Shown here: in pieces, positions 1 through 6,989 of the stretch
How positions within the stretch are numbered: position 1 is the stretch's first letter
Layout of the letters: each line of letters starts with the position of its first letter
Source of the DNA: Micrococcales bacterium
Lineage (GTDB): Bacteria > Actinomycetota > Actinomycetes > Actinomycetales > Cellulomonadaceae
Assembly (NCBI GenBank): GCA_009777345.1
Contig: WRMB01000029.1
Span: 1-44,801, forward strand
Direction: 5' to 3'
DNA: 44,801 bases
The notes under the pieces: generated by a model
What the model was told of the DNA's origin: nothing
Databases searched by the model: none
The model's input: the letters and a program-made list of their open reading frames with translations, nothing else
Translations under genes and position numbers: made by a program

Positions 1-184
1 TACCGAGCCACCCAGGCCACCGCCTGACCAGACCCCACCCAGACAGGACCAGCACCACCGAACCGACCGCCCAGACCCCAGACCCGAACACCGCTCACAC
101 CCCCCAGACGATCCCGCAACAGGCTCTAAACTCTCGAATCCGCGACAAAAGTCTCGAATCGACGGTCGGGGTTGTGGGTGCCTG
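1..184. other. left flank, no assignable gene
   Basis: This stretch lies downstream of the colD-like gene and its first 125 bases are unusually rich in A and C on the plus strand. A plus-strand frame is open from base 1 to a TGA at 25-27, so the last eight codons of a gene entering from the left are possible, but that is too short to identify. The only structured part is the short repeat pair at 128-160, described separately. Confidence 0.4.
128..160. repeat. two direct copies of a short TCTCGAATC motif
   Basis: Two near-identical blocks, AAACTCTCGAATC (128-140) and AAAAGTCTCGAATC (147-160), lie just past the colD-like stop codon. Read on the minus strand they become GATTCGAGAC/G blocks that resemble the TCGATTACGAGAACTT blocks at 9551-9638, at the other edge of the accessory region. 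They may be insertion-sequence or integration scars, but no transposase or clear terminal inverted repeat accompanies them. Confidence 0.45.
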
Positions 185-1477
185 TCAGGTCTGGTCGAAC
201 CGGCGGATGGTCGACACGATGTGGTCGAGGTGCTCGGGGGTCAGGTTGGGGTGGTTGCCGACGAACAGCCCGTTGCGGCCGATGGCGGTGGCGTGCGGGA
301 GCGTGCCGACCGTCCGGTGCGGTGCGTCGCGGAAGGCTGGTTGGGACGCCAGGTTGCCCGCGACGATCGGGCGGGTGGCGATGCCTGCGGCCTCCAGGTG
401 GGCGCTGAGCCGGGTCCGGGTGTCGGCGTCGTCGGCGATGATCGCGAAGCCGAACCAGGTGGAGCGTCCGCCTGCCTGCTCGGTGACGCACCGCAGGCCG
501 GGCGACTCGGAGAAGGCGCGGGCCAGACGTGCGGCGTTGACGCGGCGCGCCGCGTTGAACTGGTCCAGGCGCTTCAGCTGGACCAGGCCGAACGCGGCGG
601 AGATCTCGGTGGGGCGCAGGTTGTACCCGAGGTGGACGAACAGGAACCGGGGGTCGATGGTCGGGTTGTACGCCTCCATCTCGGCCCGGTTCGACATGTC
701 CCGGGTCCAGCCGTGCGCGCGCACGGACCGGGCCAGGTCGGCCAGGTCGTCGTCGTCGGTGACGAGCATCCCGCCCTCGATGGTCGTGATGTGGTGCGAG
801 AAGTAGAAGGAGTAGGTGCCGAAGTGGCCGAAGGTGCCAGCCGTGCGACCGGCGACGGAGCTGCCCAGGGACTCGCACGTGTCTTCGACGACCCACAGGT
901 CGTGCCGACGGGCGAACTGCACGAGCGGTGCCATGTCGACCGGATTGCCGAGCAGATGGACTGGCATAACGGCCCGGGTCCTGGGTGACAGGGCCGCCTC
1001 GAGGTCGTCGGGGCGCAGGTTGAGCGTCTGGGGGTCGATGTCGACCAGGACGGGCACGCAGCCGTGCTGGACGATCGGGGCGAGTGTGGTCGACCAGGTC
1101 ACCGCGGGGACGATGACCTCGTCGCCCGGCACGAGGGCGCCGGTGACGCCGGGGCTGGACAGGACGGCCAGCGCGAGAAGGTTGGCGGACGACCCGCTGT
1201 TGACCATGACGGCATGCCGGGAGCCGACGTGGTCGGCGAACGCCTTCTCGAACTCGTCGACCTTGGCCCCCATGGTCACGTTCTGGGTCAGGAGGCTGTC
1301 GAGAGCCCCGTCGACCTCGTCGGCGCCGTACAGGGGGACGGACAGCGGGCACCGGTCGGCGGGCAGGGGCGGCACCAGGGAGAAGTACTCGGCGACGAGA
1401 CCTGAGATCTGGGACTTGATCTGGTCCTGGCGGGCGGTCGCGGAGCGCGAGGACGGGACGCGATCGGTGACGGACAT
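185..1477 (-). CDS. ColD-like PLP-dependent GDP-4-keto-6-deoxymannose 3-dehydratase
   Basis: This 430-residue protein has the DegT/DnrJ/EryC1 aminotransferase fold: an NSGSSANL phosphate-binding motif at residues 93-100 and an acidic VEDTCESLG motif near 197-205, with Asp199 the probable PLP ring partner. Where an aminotransferase has its Schiff-base lysine, this protein reads SFYFSHHITT, placing His228 at that position. A Lys-to-His change is the hallmark of the sugar 3-dehydratases ColD and RfbH/E1. Together with gmd and an epimerase-reductase upstream, the likely reaction is C3 deoxygenation of GDP-4-keto-6-deoxy-D-mannose using glutamate. The ATG lies three bases after the fcl/colC stop, and its AGGAAG ribosome binding site sits within the end of that gene. 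The class is secure; the exact substrate is inferred from neighbours. Confidence 0.85.
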   Translation of the reverse strand: MSVTDRVPSSRSATARQDQIKSQISGLVAEYFSLVPPLPADRCPLSVPLYGADEVDGALDSLLTQNVTMGAKVDEFEKAFADHVGSRHAVMVNSGSSANLLALAVLSSPGVTGALVPGDEVIVPAVTWSTTLAPIVQHGCVPVLVDIDPQTLNLRPDDLEAALSPRTRAVMPVHLLGNPVDMAPLVQFARRHDLWVVEDTCESLGSSVAGRTAGTFGHFGTYSFYFSHHITTIEGGMLVTDDDDLADLARSVRAHGWTRDMSNRAEMEAYNPTIDPRFLFVHLGYNLRPTEISAAFGLVQLKRLDQFNAARRVNAARLARAFSESPGLRCVTEQAGGRSTWFGFAIIADDADTRTRLSAHLEAAGIATRPIVAGNLASQPAFRDAPHRTVGTLPHATAIGRNGLFVGNHPNLTPEHLDHIVSTIRRFDQT

Positions 1478-1480
1478 GAC

Positions 1481-2449
1481 CTATCTTCCTCGTGGGGGGG
1501 AGCTGTCGCGGTGCGACCGGTACCACTCGACGGTCGAGGCGACCCCGTCGGCGAACGGGACCGAGGCGCGCCAGCCCAGCCCGGTCAGGCGGCTGACGTC
1601 GAGCAGCTTGCGGGGCATCCCGTCCGGTTTGGTGGTGTCCCAGCCGGTGGTGCCCCGGTAGCCGACCGCACCGGCCACGGTCGCGGCGATCTCGGCGACG
1701 GTCAGGTCGCAGCCGGTGCCGACGTTGACCGGCGGGTCGTCGTCGTAGTGCTCCAGGAGGAACGCCACGGCGTCGGCCAGGTCGTCGACGTGCATGAACT
1801 CCCGGCGGGGCCGCCCCGACCCCCAGCAGACGATCTGCTCGAGGCCCTGCTCGTGCGCCTCGACGTAGCGGCGGACCATCGCCGCCAGGACATGAGAGCG
1901 GCCGGTCGAGAAGTCGTCGCCGGGACCGTAGAGGTTGCAGGGCAGCGCCGATATCCAGCGTCGGCCGTACTGGTGCCGGGCCGCGGCGACCTGGACCAGA
2001 CCGGCGACCTTGGCCAGCGCGTAGCCCTCGTTCGTGGGTTCGAGCCTGCCGTCGAGCAGGTAGTCCTCGCTCATGGGCTGGGGGGCGAGCCGGGGGTAGG
2101 CGCAGGACGAGCCGAGGAACAGCAGGCGGTCGACCCCGGTGCGCAGGGCGGCGTCGAGGAGGTTGACCTGGAGGCGCAGGTTCTCGGAGAGGAACTCGTA
2201 CGGCTGGGCCACGTTCGCGCCGATGCCCCCGACCTTCGCGGCGGCGACCACCACCGTGGTCGGCCGCACCGCGTCGAAGAACGCGTCGACGGCCGCCCGG
2301 TCTAGCAGGTCGACCTCGGCCCGGGTGCGACCGACCAGGTCGGTCCAGCCGTCGGCCGCCAGCCGCCGCCAGATCGCCGAACCAGCCAGACCGCGGTGAC
2401 CGGCGACGTAGGTGGTCGCGGTCTTGTCGACCAGGGTCACAGGACTCAC
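1481..2449 (-). CDS. GDP-L-fucose synthase / GDP-L-colitose synthase homologue (NAD-dependent epimerase/reductase)
   Basis: This 322-residue short-chain dehydrogenase opens with the Rossmann motif [10 protein letters not shown]. It carries the catalytic Ser in FLGSSCAYP and the YALAK Tyr/Lys pair. The Cys after the catalytic Ser and the His in GRSHVLAAM correspond to the acid/base residues of Fcl epimerisation. Fcl makes GDP-L-fucose from GDP-4-keto-6-deoxymannose. ColC performs the same 5-epimerisation and 4-reduction on the 3-deoxy compound, and these residues cannot separate the two. The ColD-like gene downstream favours ColC. The chosen GTG at 2449 overlaps the gmd stop as GTGA, suggesting translational coupling; a GTG nine bases later is possible. 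The protein should be cytoplasmic. Confidence 0.85.
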   Translation of the reverse strand: MSPVTLVDKTATTYVAGHRGLAGSAIWRRLAADGWTDLVGRTRAEVDLLDRAAVDAFFDAVRPTTVVVAAAKVGGIGANVAQPYEFLSENLRLQVNLLDAALRTGVDRLLFLGSSCAYPRLAPQPMSEDYLLDGRLEPTNEGYALAKVAGLVQVAAARHQYGRRWISALPCNLYGPGDDFSTGRSHVLAAMVRRYVEAHEQGLEQIVCWGSGRPRREFMHVDDLADAVAFLLEHYDDDPPVNVGTGCDLTVAEIAATVAGAVGYRGTTGWDTTKPDGMPRKLLDVSRLTGLGWRASVPFADGVASTVEWYRSHRDSSPPRGR

Positions 2450-3531
2450 GCCATAACCGCGGTGTCGATCCAGGCCGTGCCCTGGTGGGCGAGCGCGGCC
2501 ACGTCGGCGTCCACCATGAGCCGGGCCAGGTCGTGGGCGTGGACCTTCGGGGTCCAGCCGAGCAGGTTCGCGGCCTTGCTGGCGTCGCCGAGCAGGGCGT
2601 CGACCTCGGTCGGACGCAGGTAGCGGTCGTCGAAGCGGACGTGACGCTGCCAGTCGAGACCGAGGTGCTCGAACGCCGTGGTCAGGAAGTCGCGCACCGT
2701 AGCGGCGGTGCCGGTGGCGACGACGTAGTCCGAGGGCTCGTCGTGCTGCAGCATGCGCCACATCGCCTCGACGTACTCCGGCGCGTAGCCCCAGTCGCGC
2801 ACCGCGTCGAGGTTCCCCAGGTACAGCTCGGTCTGCTCCCCGGCGGCGATGCGGGCCGCCGCCCGGGTGATCTTGCGGGTCACGAACGTCTCGCCGCGGC
2901 GCGGGGACTCGTGGTTGAACAGGATGCCGTTGACGGCGAACATCCCGTAGCTCTCGCGGTAGTTCTTGGTGATCCAGTAGGAGTAGACCTTGGCCGCGCC
3001 GTACGGGGAGCGCGGGTAGAACGGCGTGCTCTCGTCCTGCGGGGGCGGGGCGGCGCCGAACATCTCCGAGGACGACGCCTGGTAGTACCGGCAGTCCAGC
3101 CCCACCATGCGGATCGCCTCCAGCAGCCGGGTCGACCCCAGCCCGGTGGCCTCTCCGGTGTACTCCGGCTCGTCGAACGACACCCGCACGTGCGACTGGG
3201 CGGCCAGGTTGTAGACCTCGTGCGGTCGGATGCTGTCCAGCAGCACGGCCAGCCGCGAACCGTCGGCCAGGTCGCCGAAGTGCAGGAACAGCCGCGTGTC
3301 CTGCTCGTGCAGGTCCTGGTACAGGTGGTCGATGCGCGCGGTGTTGAACGTCGAGCTGCGGCGGATCAGCCCGTGGACCTCGTACCCCTTGGCCAGCAGC
3401 AGCTCCGCCAGATAGCTGCCGTCCTGACCGGTGATACCCGTGACGAAAGCCCGACGCGGGCCCAGGGCAGGCCAGGACGTGGTGCGCGGGGCGGGTCGCC
3501 CAGGCTGGACAGGGGTCGGTGGCACAGGCAC
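2446..3531 (-). CDS. gmd: GDP-mannose 4,6-dehydratase
   Basis: The protein converts GDP-D-mannose to GDP-4-keto-6-deoxy-D-mannose, the entry step to fucose, colitose, rhamnose or perosamine nucleotides. Family signatures are clear: [15 protein letters not shown] at the nucleotide site, [23 protein letters not shown], the Ser/Thr site [15 protein letters not shown] with catalytic Tyr and Lys, and [14 protein letters not shown]. It is first in a three-gene minus-strand operon. The start is uncertain: the open frame reaches a GTG at 3600, but the extra residues are Pro/Arg-rich and absent from typical Gmd. The GTG at 3531 is preferred, with another at 3525; neither has a strong Shine-Dalgarno. 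No mannose-1-phosphate guanylyltransferase is in the window. Confidence 0.92.
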   Translation of the reverse strand: MPVPPTPVQPGRPAPRTTSWPALGPRRAFVTGITGQDGSYLAELLLAKGYEVHGLIRRSSTFNTARIDHLYQDLHEQDTRLFLHFGDLADGSRLAVLLDSIRPHEVYNLAAQSHVRVSFDEPEYTGEATGLGSTRLLEAIRMVGLDCRYYQASSSEMFGAAPPPQDESTPFYPRSPYGAAKVYSYWITKNYRESYGMFAVNGILFNHESPRRGETFVTRKITRAAARIAAGEQTELYLGNLDAVRDWGYAPEYVEAMWRMLQHDEPSDYVVATGTAATVRDFLTTAFEHLGLDWQRHVRFDDRYLRPTEVDALLGDASKAANLLGWTPKVHAHDLARLMVDADVAALAHQGTAWIDTAVMA

Positions 3532-3721
3532 GGTCCGTTCGTCTCGACAGCGAGCCACAGGTCGGGTTCGCCCGGTGTCTGCCGAGTCTGCCCACGACAC
3601 GGTCTGGTCGCATCCGGAAGGAGACAGGTCTGCTGCCTGCCCGGTGCCGCCAGCCGGGAGTCCTGACTGCCGGGACGAACGTCGCCGGTCCGGCCGCGGC
3701 CTGCCCAGACGAGGTAGTCAG

Positions 3722-3742
3722 CGGGTATCGCATAGATACCCG
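3722..3742. promoter_or_regulatory. 8-bp inverted repeat, probable operator before the RHH gene
   Basis: CGGGTATC at 3722-3729 and GATACCCG at 3735-3742 form perfect arms around a five-base centre, about 50 bases before the ATG at 3791. The position and symmetry suit autoregulation by the ribbon-helix-helix protein encoded next. Apart from this, positions 3532-3790 hold only the intergenic region between divergent gmd and the RHH gene. Confidence 0.5.
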
Positions 3743-3790
3743 AACCGTACGGCGGATATGCTTGGGTCTGCGGAAGCTGCGAGGTGGACC

Positions 3791-4492
3791 ATGACGAGCA
3801 CCGGGCCGGTCGATCCGGCCGTCTGCGACCTGGACGCCCAGGTCGTCGGCGAGCCCACCGAGGCGGGTGCCGATCCCGCTGCGACCAGGCTCGCGGCTCG
3901 GCGACGCGGGCTGCGCCGGGGTGGCACTTCGATGTCCGGGGACGGCCAGCACTCGCCGACCGTGTCGGTCGTGCTCCCGCGCGAGGTGCGCGACAGGGTC
4001 GTGGCGCAGGCCGCGGCGGAAGGCATGAGCGTGTCGAAATGGCTGCGCAGGCTGGTGGTCGAGAAGGTCGGGCACCCGGGGACCCAGGACGGACGGCCCA
4101 GGCGCTGGTGGCCCACGACGGCCGAGATCGCCGCCGACGTCAGGGCGAACCTCGCCGCCTCAGACACCTCGCACGCACTCCGGATGCTCATGGACGGTGT
4201 CAACTACCTACCCGATGCCGACAGCGCGGGACGTCTGGACGAGGCGCTCGTCGAGCCCGAGACGACGGGCGACGTCCGGTGGGATGCGCTGCTCGCGGGT
4301 GCGGTCCGGTACCGGCTGCACCAGATGGGTCGCACGGCCCCGTCGTGGACGCGTGGCAAGAAGCCGCTCGACCGGTTCTGGTGGCCATTGGCCTTCTCTG
4401 CGTCCGATGCGTACAACGACATGGCGCACACGCCCGCCGAGCTGCGTCGGCTCGGGATCTTCGTCGACGAGAGAGAGTTCTCCCAGGCATGA
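3791..4492 (+). CDS. ribbon-helix-helix-like protein, putative antitoxin of the adjacent nucleotidyltransferase
   Basis: This 233-residue protein starts at an ATG with a GAGGTGG ribosome binding site five to six bases upstream. Residues about 55-95 look like a CopG-type ribbon-helix-helix: a short strand (TVSVVLP), a helix around EVRDRVVAQAAAEG, then SVSKWLRRLVVEKV. The rest is Trp-rich and acidic (WWPTTAEIAADV, then FWWPLAFSASDAYNDM) and I do not recognise it as a named family. The TGA overlaps the ATG of the nucleotidyltransferase as ATGA, a layout typical of toxin-antitoxin operons, and an inverted repeat lies upstream. It is probably a DNA-binding autoregulator whose C-terminal half binds its partner. 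A later ATG at 3932 would keep only the RHH onward. Confidence 0.7.
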   Translation: MTSTGPVDPAVCDLDAQVVGEPTEAGADPAATRLAARRRGLRRGGTSMSGDGQHSPTVSVVLPREVRDRVVAQAAAEGMSVSKWLRRLVVEKVGHPGTQDGRPRRWWPTTAEIAADVRANLAASDTSHALRMLMDGVNYLPDADSAGRLDEALVEPETTGDVRWDALLAGAVRYRLHQMGRTAPSWTRGKKPLDRFWWPLAFSASDAYNDMAHTPAELRRLGIFVDEREFSQA

Positions 4493-5070
4493 ACGACGGC
4501 GGGCGCGACCTGACGCGCGACGAGGTGCTCCAGCTGCTGACCGAGGTCGGTCAGGTCCTGAAGGAGCAAGGGCTCGAGGCGGACATCTACGTGGTCGGCG
4601 GAGCAGCGATGGCGTTGGAGTTCGACGCCCGGCGGATCACCAGAGACGTCGACTCGGCCCTGCGGTCCGACCGTGACGGATTCTGGGAGGCTGTCGCTCT
4701 GGTGGCCGAGCGCCACAACCTCAGCCCTCGGTGGATCAACACACAGGCCACCGCGTTCTTCACCACCGAACCAGACGACGACGCGTCCGAGATCACCCTT
4801 CCCGGGCTGCGGATAGCGGTAGCTTCTCCGGAGCACCTGATCGCGATGAAGCTACGGGCCATGCGAAACCGTGACATGGACGACCTGGAGGTCCTCTTCC
4901 GCCGTGCCGGGATCACCGACCCCCAGCAGGCCGCCGACATCCACAACCGGCTGTTCGACGACTCTTACATCGGGTACTCCTCCCCGGAGGAAGCGCTGTA
5001 CGCCGCAGAGCGCGTGTTCACCAGGGCGGCTGCACAGGGACGCCCCATCCCGCGCCGCCCCAGCACATGA
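4489..5070 (+). CDS. nucleotidyltransferase-fold protein (DUF6036/AbiEii-like), putative toxin
   Basis: This 193-residue protein has the signature of the minimal nucleotidyltransferase superfamily: VVGGAAMALEF with Gly37-Gly38, followed 15 residues later by RDVDSA with Asp53 and Asp55 as the metal-binding pair. SPEHLIAMKLRAMRNRDMDDLEVL further on is typical of AbiEii/DUF6036 proteins. Such enzymes often act as toxins that modify RNA or proteins with nucleotides. The ATG overlaps the preceding RHH gene stop by four bases. A decayed copy of this gene's last 60 bases lies at 6911-6968. The fold is confident; toxin activity is inferred from gene order. Confidence 0.75.
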   Translation: MNDGGRDLTRDEVLQLLTEVGQVLKEQGLEADIYVVGGAAMALEFDARRITRDVDSALRSDRDGFWEAVALVAERHNLSPRWINTQATAFFTTEPDDDASEITLPGLRIAVASPEHLIAMKLRAMRNRDMDDLEVLFRRAGITDPQQAADIHNRLFDDSYIGYSSPEEALYAAERVFTRAAAQGRPIPRRPST

Positions 5071-5074
5071 CCAC

Positions 5075-5090
5075 CCCCGCAGGTGCGGGG
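5075..5090. terminator. short GC-rich hairpin between convergent genes
   Basis: CCCCGCA at 5075-5081 pairs perfectly with TGCGGGG at 5084-5090 around a two-base loop, five bases after the nucleotidyltransferase stop. It lies between that gene and the convergent hicB and is followed by CCTTCGTCGT on the plus strand. A bidirectional terminator is likely, although the U-tract is poor. Confidence 0.5.
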
Positions 5091-5106
5091 CCTTCGTCGT
5101 ACCAGG

Positions 5107-5481
5107 TCAGGCGGTCCGGGTGAGCTGAGAGACGCGGCCCTTGGAGACGCCCATGATCCTGGCGGTGTCGTCCACCGACACCCCGGCATCACGCAGCTGC
5201 GTGACGACGGCACGGACCTGCGCGGCGGCCGACCTCGACTCCTCCTCGGCGGCACGCGTGCGGGCCACGGCCTGTGCCGCGCGCTCCTCCAGCCCGTCGA
5301 CCTCGGGGCGGACCACGACGTCGACACCGTCGGCGTCGACGTCGTACAAGGTCGCCAGGTAGTCGCGGACCTGCCGCTCTGCGCTGGCCAGGCTCCGCGA
5401 CTGGGTCACCCCGACACCGTCGATGTGCAGCTCCCAGCCTCGCGCCCATCGCACAGCGCGGACCTCATAGAACTCGTTCAT
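5107..5481 (-). CDS. hicB: HicB-like antitoxin with C-terminal helix-turn-helix
   Basis: A 124-residue protein encoded after the HicA-like toxin. Residues about 1-60 (MNEFYEVRAVRWARGWELHI onward) resemble the degenerate RNase H-like fold of HicB antitoxins. Residues 65-95 are Ala/Arg/Glu-rich and probably helical. The last 25 (VSVDDTARIMGVSKGRVSQL) form a helix-turn-helix of the kind used for operator binding. The ATG at 5481 overlaps the toxin TGA as ATGA. An in-frame extension to 5508 would add nine residues but would lie inside hicA and is not preferred. The likely target is the long inverted repeat at 5699-5739. Confidence 0.75.
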   Translation of the reverse strand: MNEFYEVRAVRWARGWELHIDGVGVTQSRSLASAERQVRDYLATLYDVDADGVDVVVRPEVDGLEERAAQAVARTRAAEEESRSAAAQVRAVVTQLRDAGVSVDDTARIMGVSKGRVSQLTRTA

Positions 5482-5690
5482 CGTTGCCACCACCCTCCTG
5501 GCAGGCACTCAAGCTTGCGGACCACGTCGCGGACGACGCCAGCCGAGACGGTGCCCGGCCTGGTGACCACGGCCATGTGCTGCCCGCAGGGGCAGTACCA
5601 CTTCTCGTGGTCGCCGCGGCCAGGGGCGGACGTGCATCCCGCCGCCCGCAGCCTGGCTGCCAGGTCCTTGTACTTCATCGGCTTGGCCAT
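5478..5690 (-). CDS. hicA: HicA-like mRNA interferase toxin
   Basis: A 70-residue basic protein matching HicA in size and layout: an N-terminal helix with a KYKDLAARLRAAGC segment, then GRGDHEKWYCPCGQHMAV, where the His corresponds to the catalytic His of the double-stranded-RNA-binding-like fold, and a C-terminal helix with VVRDVVRKLECL. The CPCG pair within the central strand region is unusual for the family. It precedes hicB with a four-base overlap, the classic hicAB order. HicA toxins cleave mRNA independently of the ribosome and are neutralised by HicB. The start ATG lies immediately downstream of a promoter buried in a 14-bp inverted repeat. Confidence 0.78.
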   Translation of the reverse strand: MAKPMKYKDLAARLRAAGCTSAPGRGDHEKWYCPCGQHMAVVTRPGTVSAGVVRDVVRKLECLPGGWWQR

Positions 5691-5698
5691 ACAGGTTA

Positions 5699-5739
5699 GT
5701 GTAGCCCCCCTAGACGCGCAATGTATAGGGGGGCTACAC
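5699..5739 (-). promoter_or_regulatory. hicAB promoter and operator: 14-bp perfect inverted repeat
   Basis: GTGTAGCCCCCCTA (5699-5712) and TAGGGGGGCTACAC (5726-5739) are perfect inverted arms separated by 13 bases. On the minus strand a TATACAT -10 element overlaps the inner end of the upstream arm, and the hicA ATG follows the downstream arm by nine bases. A repressor bound here would cover the promoter, as expected of autoregulation by the HicB helix-turn-helix. The rest of 5740-5937 shows no convincing gene. Confidence 0.7.
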
Positions 5740-5937
5740 GTTCTCGCCAGGGTGAAGGGGTGGTCTCCGCGTGGGCCCGTGGTCGATCGGGCGGTCGTCT
5801 GGTGGCCAGATGGCCCGCTTGATGTTGGAAGGATGAGTAAGGGGGCGGTTCGCGGTGGTGCGTCGGCTGGGAAGAAGCAGGTCGCTCTCGACGGTAGACG
5901 GGCTAGACCAGGTCCTGCGGAGCGGCACCTTCAGCAG

Positions 5938-5969
5938 TCTGTACAGATGATGTACAGATTTGGTATGGT
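5938..5969 (+). promoter_or_regulatory. phd-relE promoter with two TGTACA palindromes
   Basis: The perfect palindrome TCTGTACAGA (5938-5947) is followed by a second TGTACA core (5951-5956). Their centres are 11 bp apart, about one helical turn. A TATGGT hexamer (5964-5969) lies six bases before the ATG at 5976, so the transcript may be leaderless. Tandem palindromes beside the -10 fit cooperative binding of the Phd-type antitoxin. Confidence 0.6.
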
Positions 5970-5975
5970 GGCTGC

Positions 5976-6302
5976 ATGCCTGTTCTCGACCCTGCACGCC
6001 GCATCTCGGTGACTGAAGCTCACAGTCTGGGGGTTGCTGGCCTGGTCCGGGACGCCGAGGCTGGTGGCGACCTCGTCGTGACTCGGCACGGTCGGCCTGT
6101 CGCGGCCGTCGTCTCGACGCAGCACCTGGCCGCTCTGCGGGTGCTGGAGGACGACCTGCGCGACGCGGCGCTCGTGGTTCTCCGGATGGCGGGCGACGCA
6201 GGCGTGCGCGGCTCGCTGGACGACACCATCGCCGCGTTCGGGTTCGACCGCACTGAGCTTGAAGCCGAGCCGGACGCGGATCTTGCCGCTGGTCGTGAAT
6301 GA
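5976..6302 (+). CDS. Phd/YefM-family antitoxin
   Basis: A 108-residue protein with the Phd/YefM fold: RRISVTEAHSLGVAGLVRDAEAGGDLVVTRHGRPVAAVVS covers the N-terminal DNA-binding domain, in which the TRHGRPVA strand-turn is diagnostic. The C-terminal portion is acidic and probably wraps the toxin. The stop overlaps the toxin start as ATGA. The protein would neutralise the RelE/ParE-type toxin and repress the operon through the TGTACA palindromes just upstream. Confidence 0.85.
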   Translation: MPVLDPARRISVTEAHSLGVAGLVRDAEAGGDLVVTRHGRPVAAVVSTQHLAALRVLEDDLRDAALVVLRMAGDAGVRGSLDDTIAAFGFDRTELEAEPDADLAAGRE

Positions 6303-6871
6303 GCGATGAGCCGACCAGGCGGCGGGCGTGGGTGCGTCTGACTGAACCCGCGGTCGACGATCTTCACGTGCTGGCCCGCAAGGACCCCCAGATCGTGCGG
6401 TGGTGCCTGAAGAAGATGCTCTTGCTCGAACGGGACCCGATGGCCGGGGAGCCGTTGCTGGGAGGGCTGGTCGGTTTTCGTCGCCTGGTCGTCTCCGACC
6501 GGCACTGGCGCATCGTGTGGCGTGTCGTCGCTGAAGAGACGGGCGAAGCTGTCGTCGACATCGCCGAGGTGTGGGCCGCAGGTGCACGGGCGGAGTCTGC
6601 GGTCTACCAGGAGATGGAACGGCGGATCGAGGACCTGGGCGACACACCTCAGGCCCAGCGGCTGCACGAGGTCGTCACGGCCCTCGGACGGATCGGGCGC
6701 GGTATCGCAGCTGCCTCTGAGCCCAGGCTCGCCGAACCGCTGCCAGCCTGGCTGGTCACAGCCTTGACGACCACGGTCGGCCTGCCGCGCGACGCGGTCG
6801 AGGCGATGACGCACACTGAGGCCATGGAACAGCTCCAGGCCCACTGGAGCACCCCTCCGTCAGATGCCTGA
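6299..6871 (+). CDS. RelE/ParE-superfamily toxin with C-terminal extension
   Basis: This 190-residue protein has a ParE/RelE-like first half: VRLTEPAVDDLHVLARKDPQIVRWCLKK, then LGGLVGFRRLVVSDRHWRIVWRVV, matching the strand region that holds the basic active-site residues of RelE or the gyrase-binding face of ParE. Typical toxins of the fold end near 90-105 residues. Here about 85 further residues (from QEMERRIEDLG) form a probably helical extension of unknown role. Whether it cleaves mRNA or targets gyrase cannot be judged from sequence. It forms an operon with the Phd antitoxin through a four-base overlap. Confidence 0.75.
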   Translation: MSDEPTRRRAWVRLTEPAVDDLHVLARKDPQIVRWCLKKMLLLERDPMAGEPLLGGLVGFRRLVVSDRHWRIVWRVVAEETGEAVVDIAEVWAAGARAESAVYQEMERRIEDLGDTPQAQRLHEVVTALGRIGRGIAAASEPRLAEPLPAWLVTALTTTVGLPRDAVEAMTHTEAMEQLQAHWSTPPSDA

Positions 6872-6910
6872 CCGTGCCGCTCAGCTCGATCCCGGGTGTT
6901 GGGCCCGGCT

Positions 6911-6968
6911 CGCCGCAGAACGCGTGGTCACCAGGGCGGTCGCGCAAGGACCCCATCCCGCGCCCGCC
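6911..6968 (+). pseudogene. remnant of a nucleotidyltransferase 3' end
   Basis: The sequence from CGCCGCAGAA at 6911 through CCCATCCCGCGCC is an obvious diverged copy of 5001-5060, the segment encoding the last residues of the nucleotidyltransferase (AERVFTRAAAQGRPIP). About 50 of 58 positions agree by eye. No upstream portion of the gene is recognisable, so this is the scar of a second module lost by deletion or replaced by phd-relE. Positions 6872-6989 otherwise hold nothing. Confidence 0.7.
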
Positions 6969-6989
6969 CGGTCCCGACGAGACTGCAGG

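Noticed and set aside
5833..6012. 59-codon plus-strand ORF with GGAAGG before ATG
   Set aside because: It runs through the phd promoter palindromes and into phd. Composition is not protein-like beyond a few codons, and no homology is recognised.
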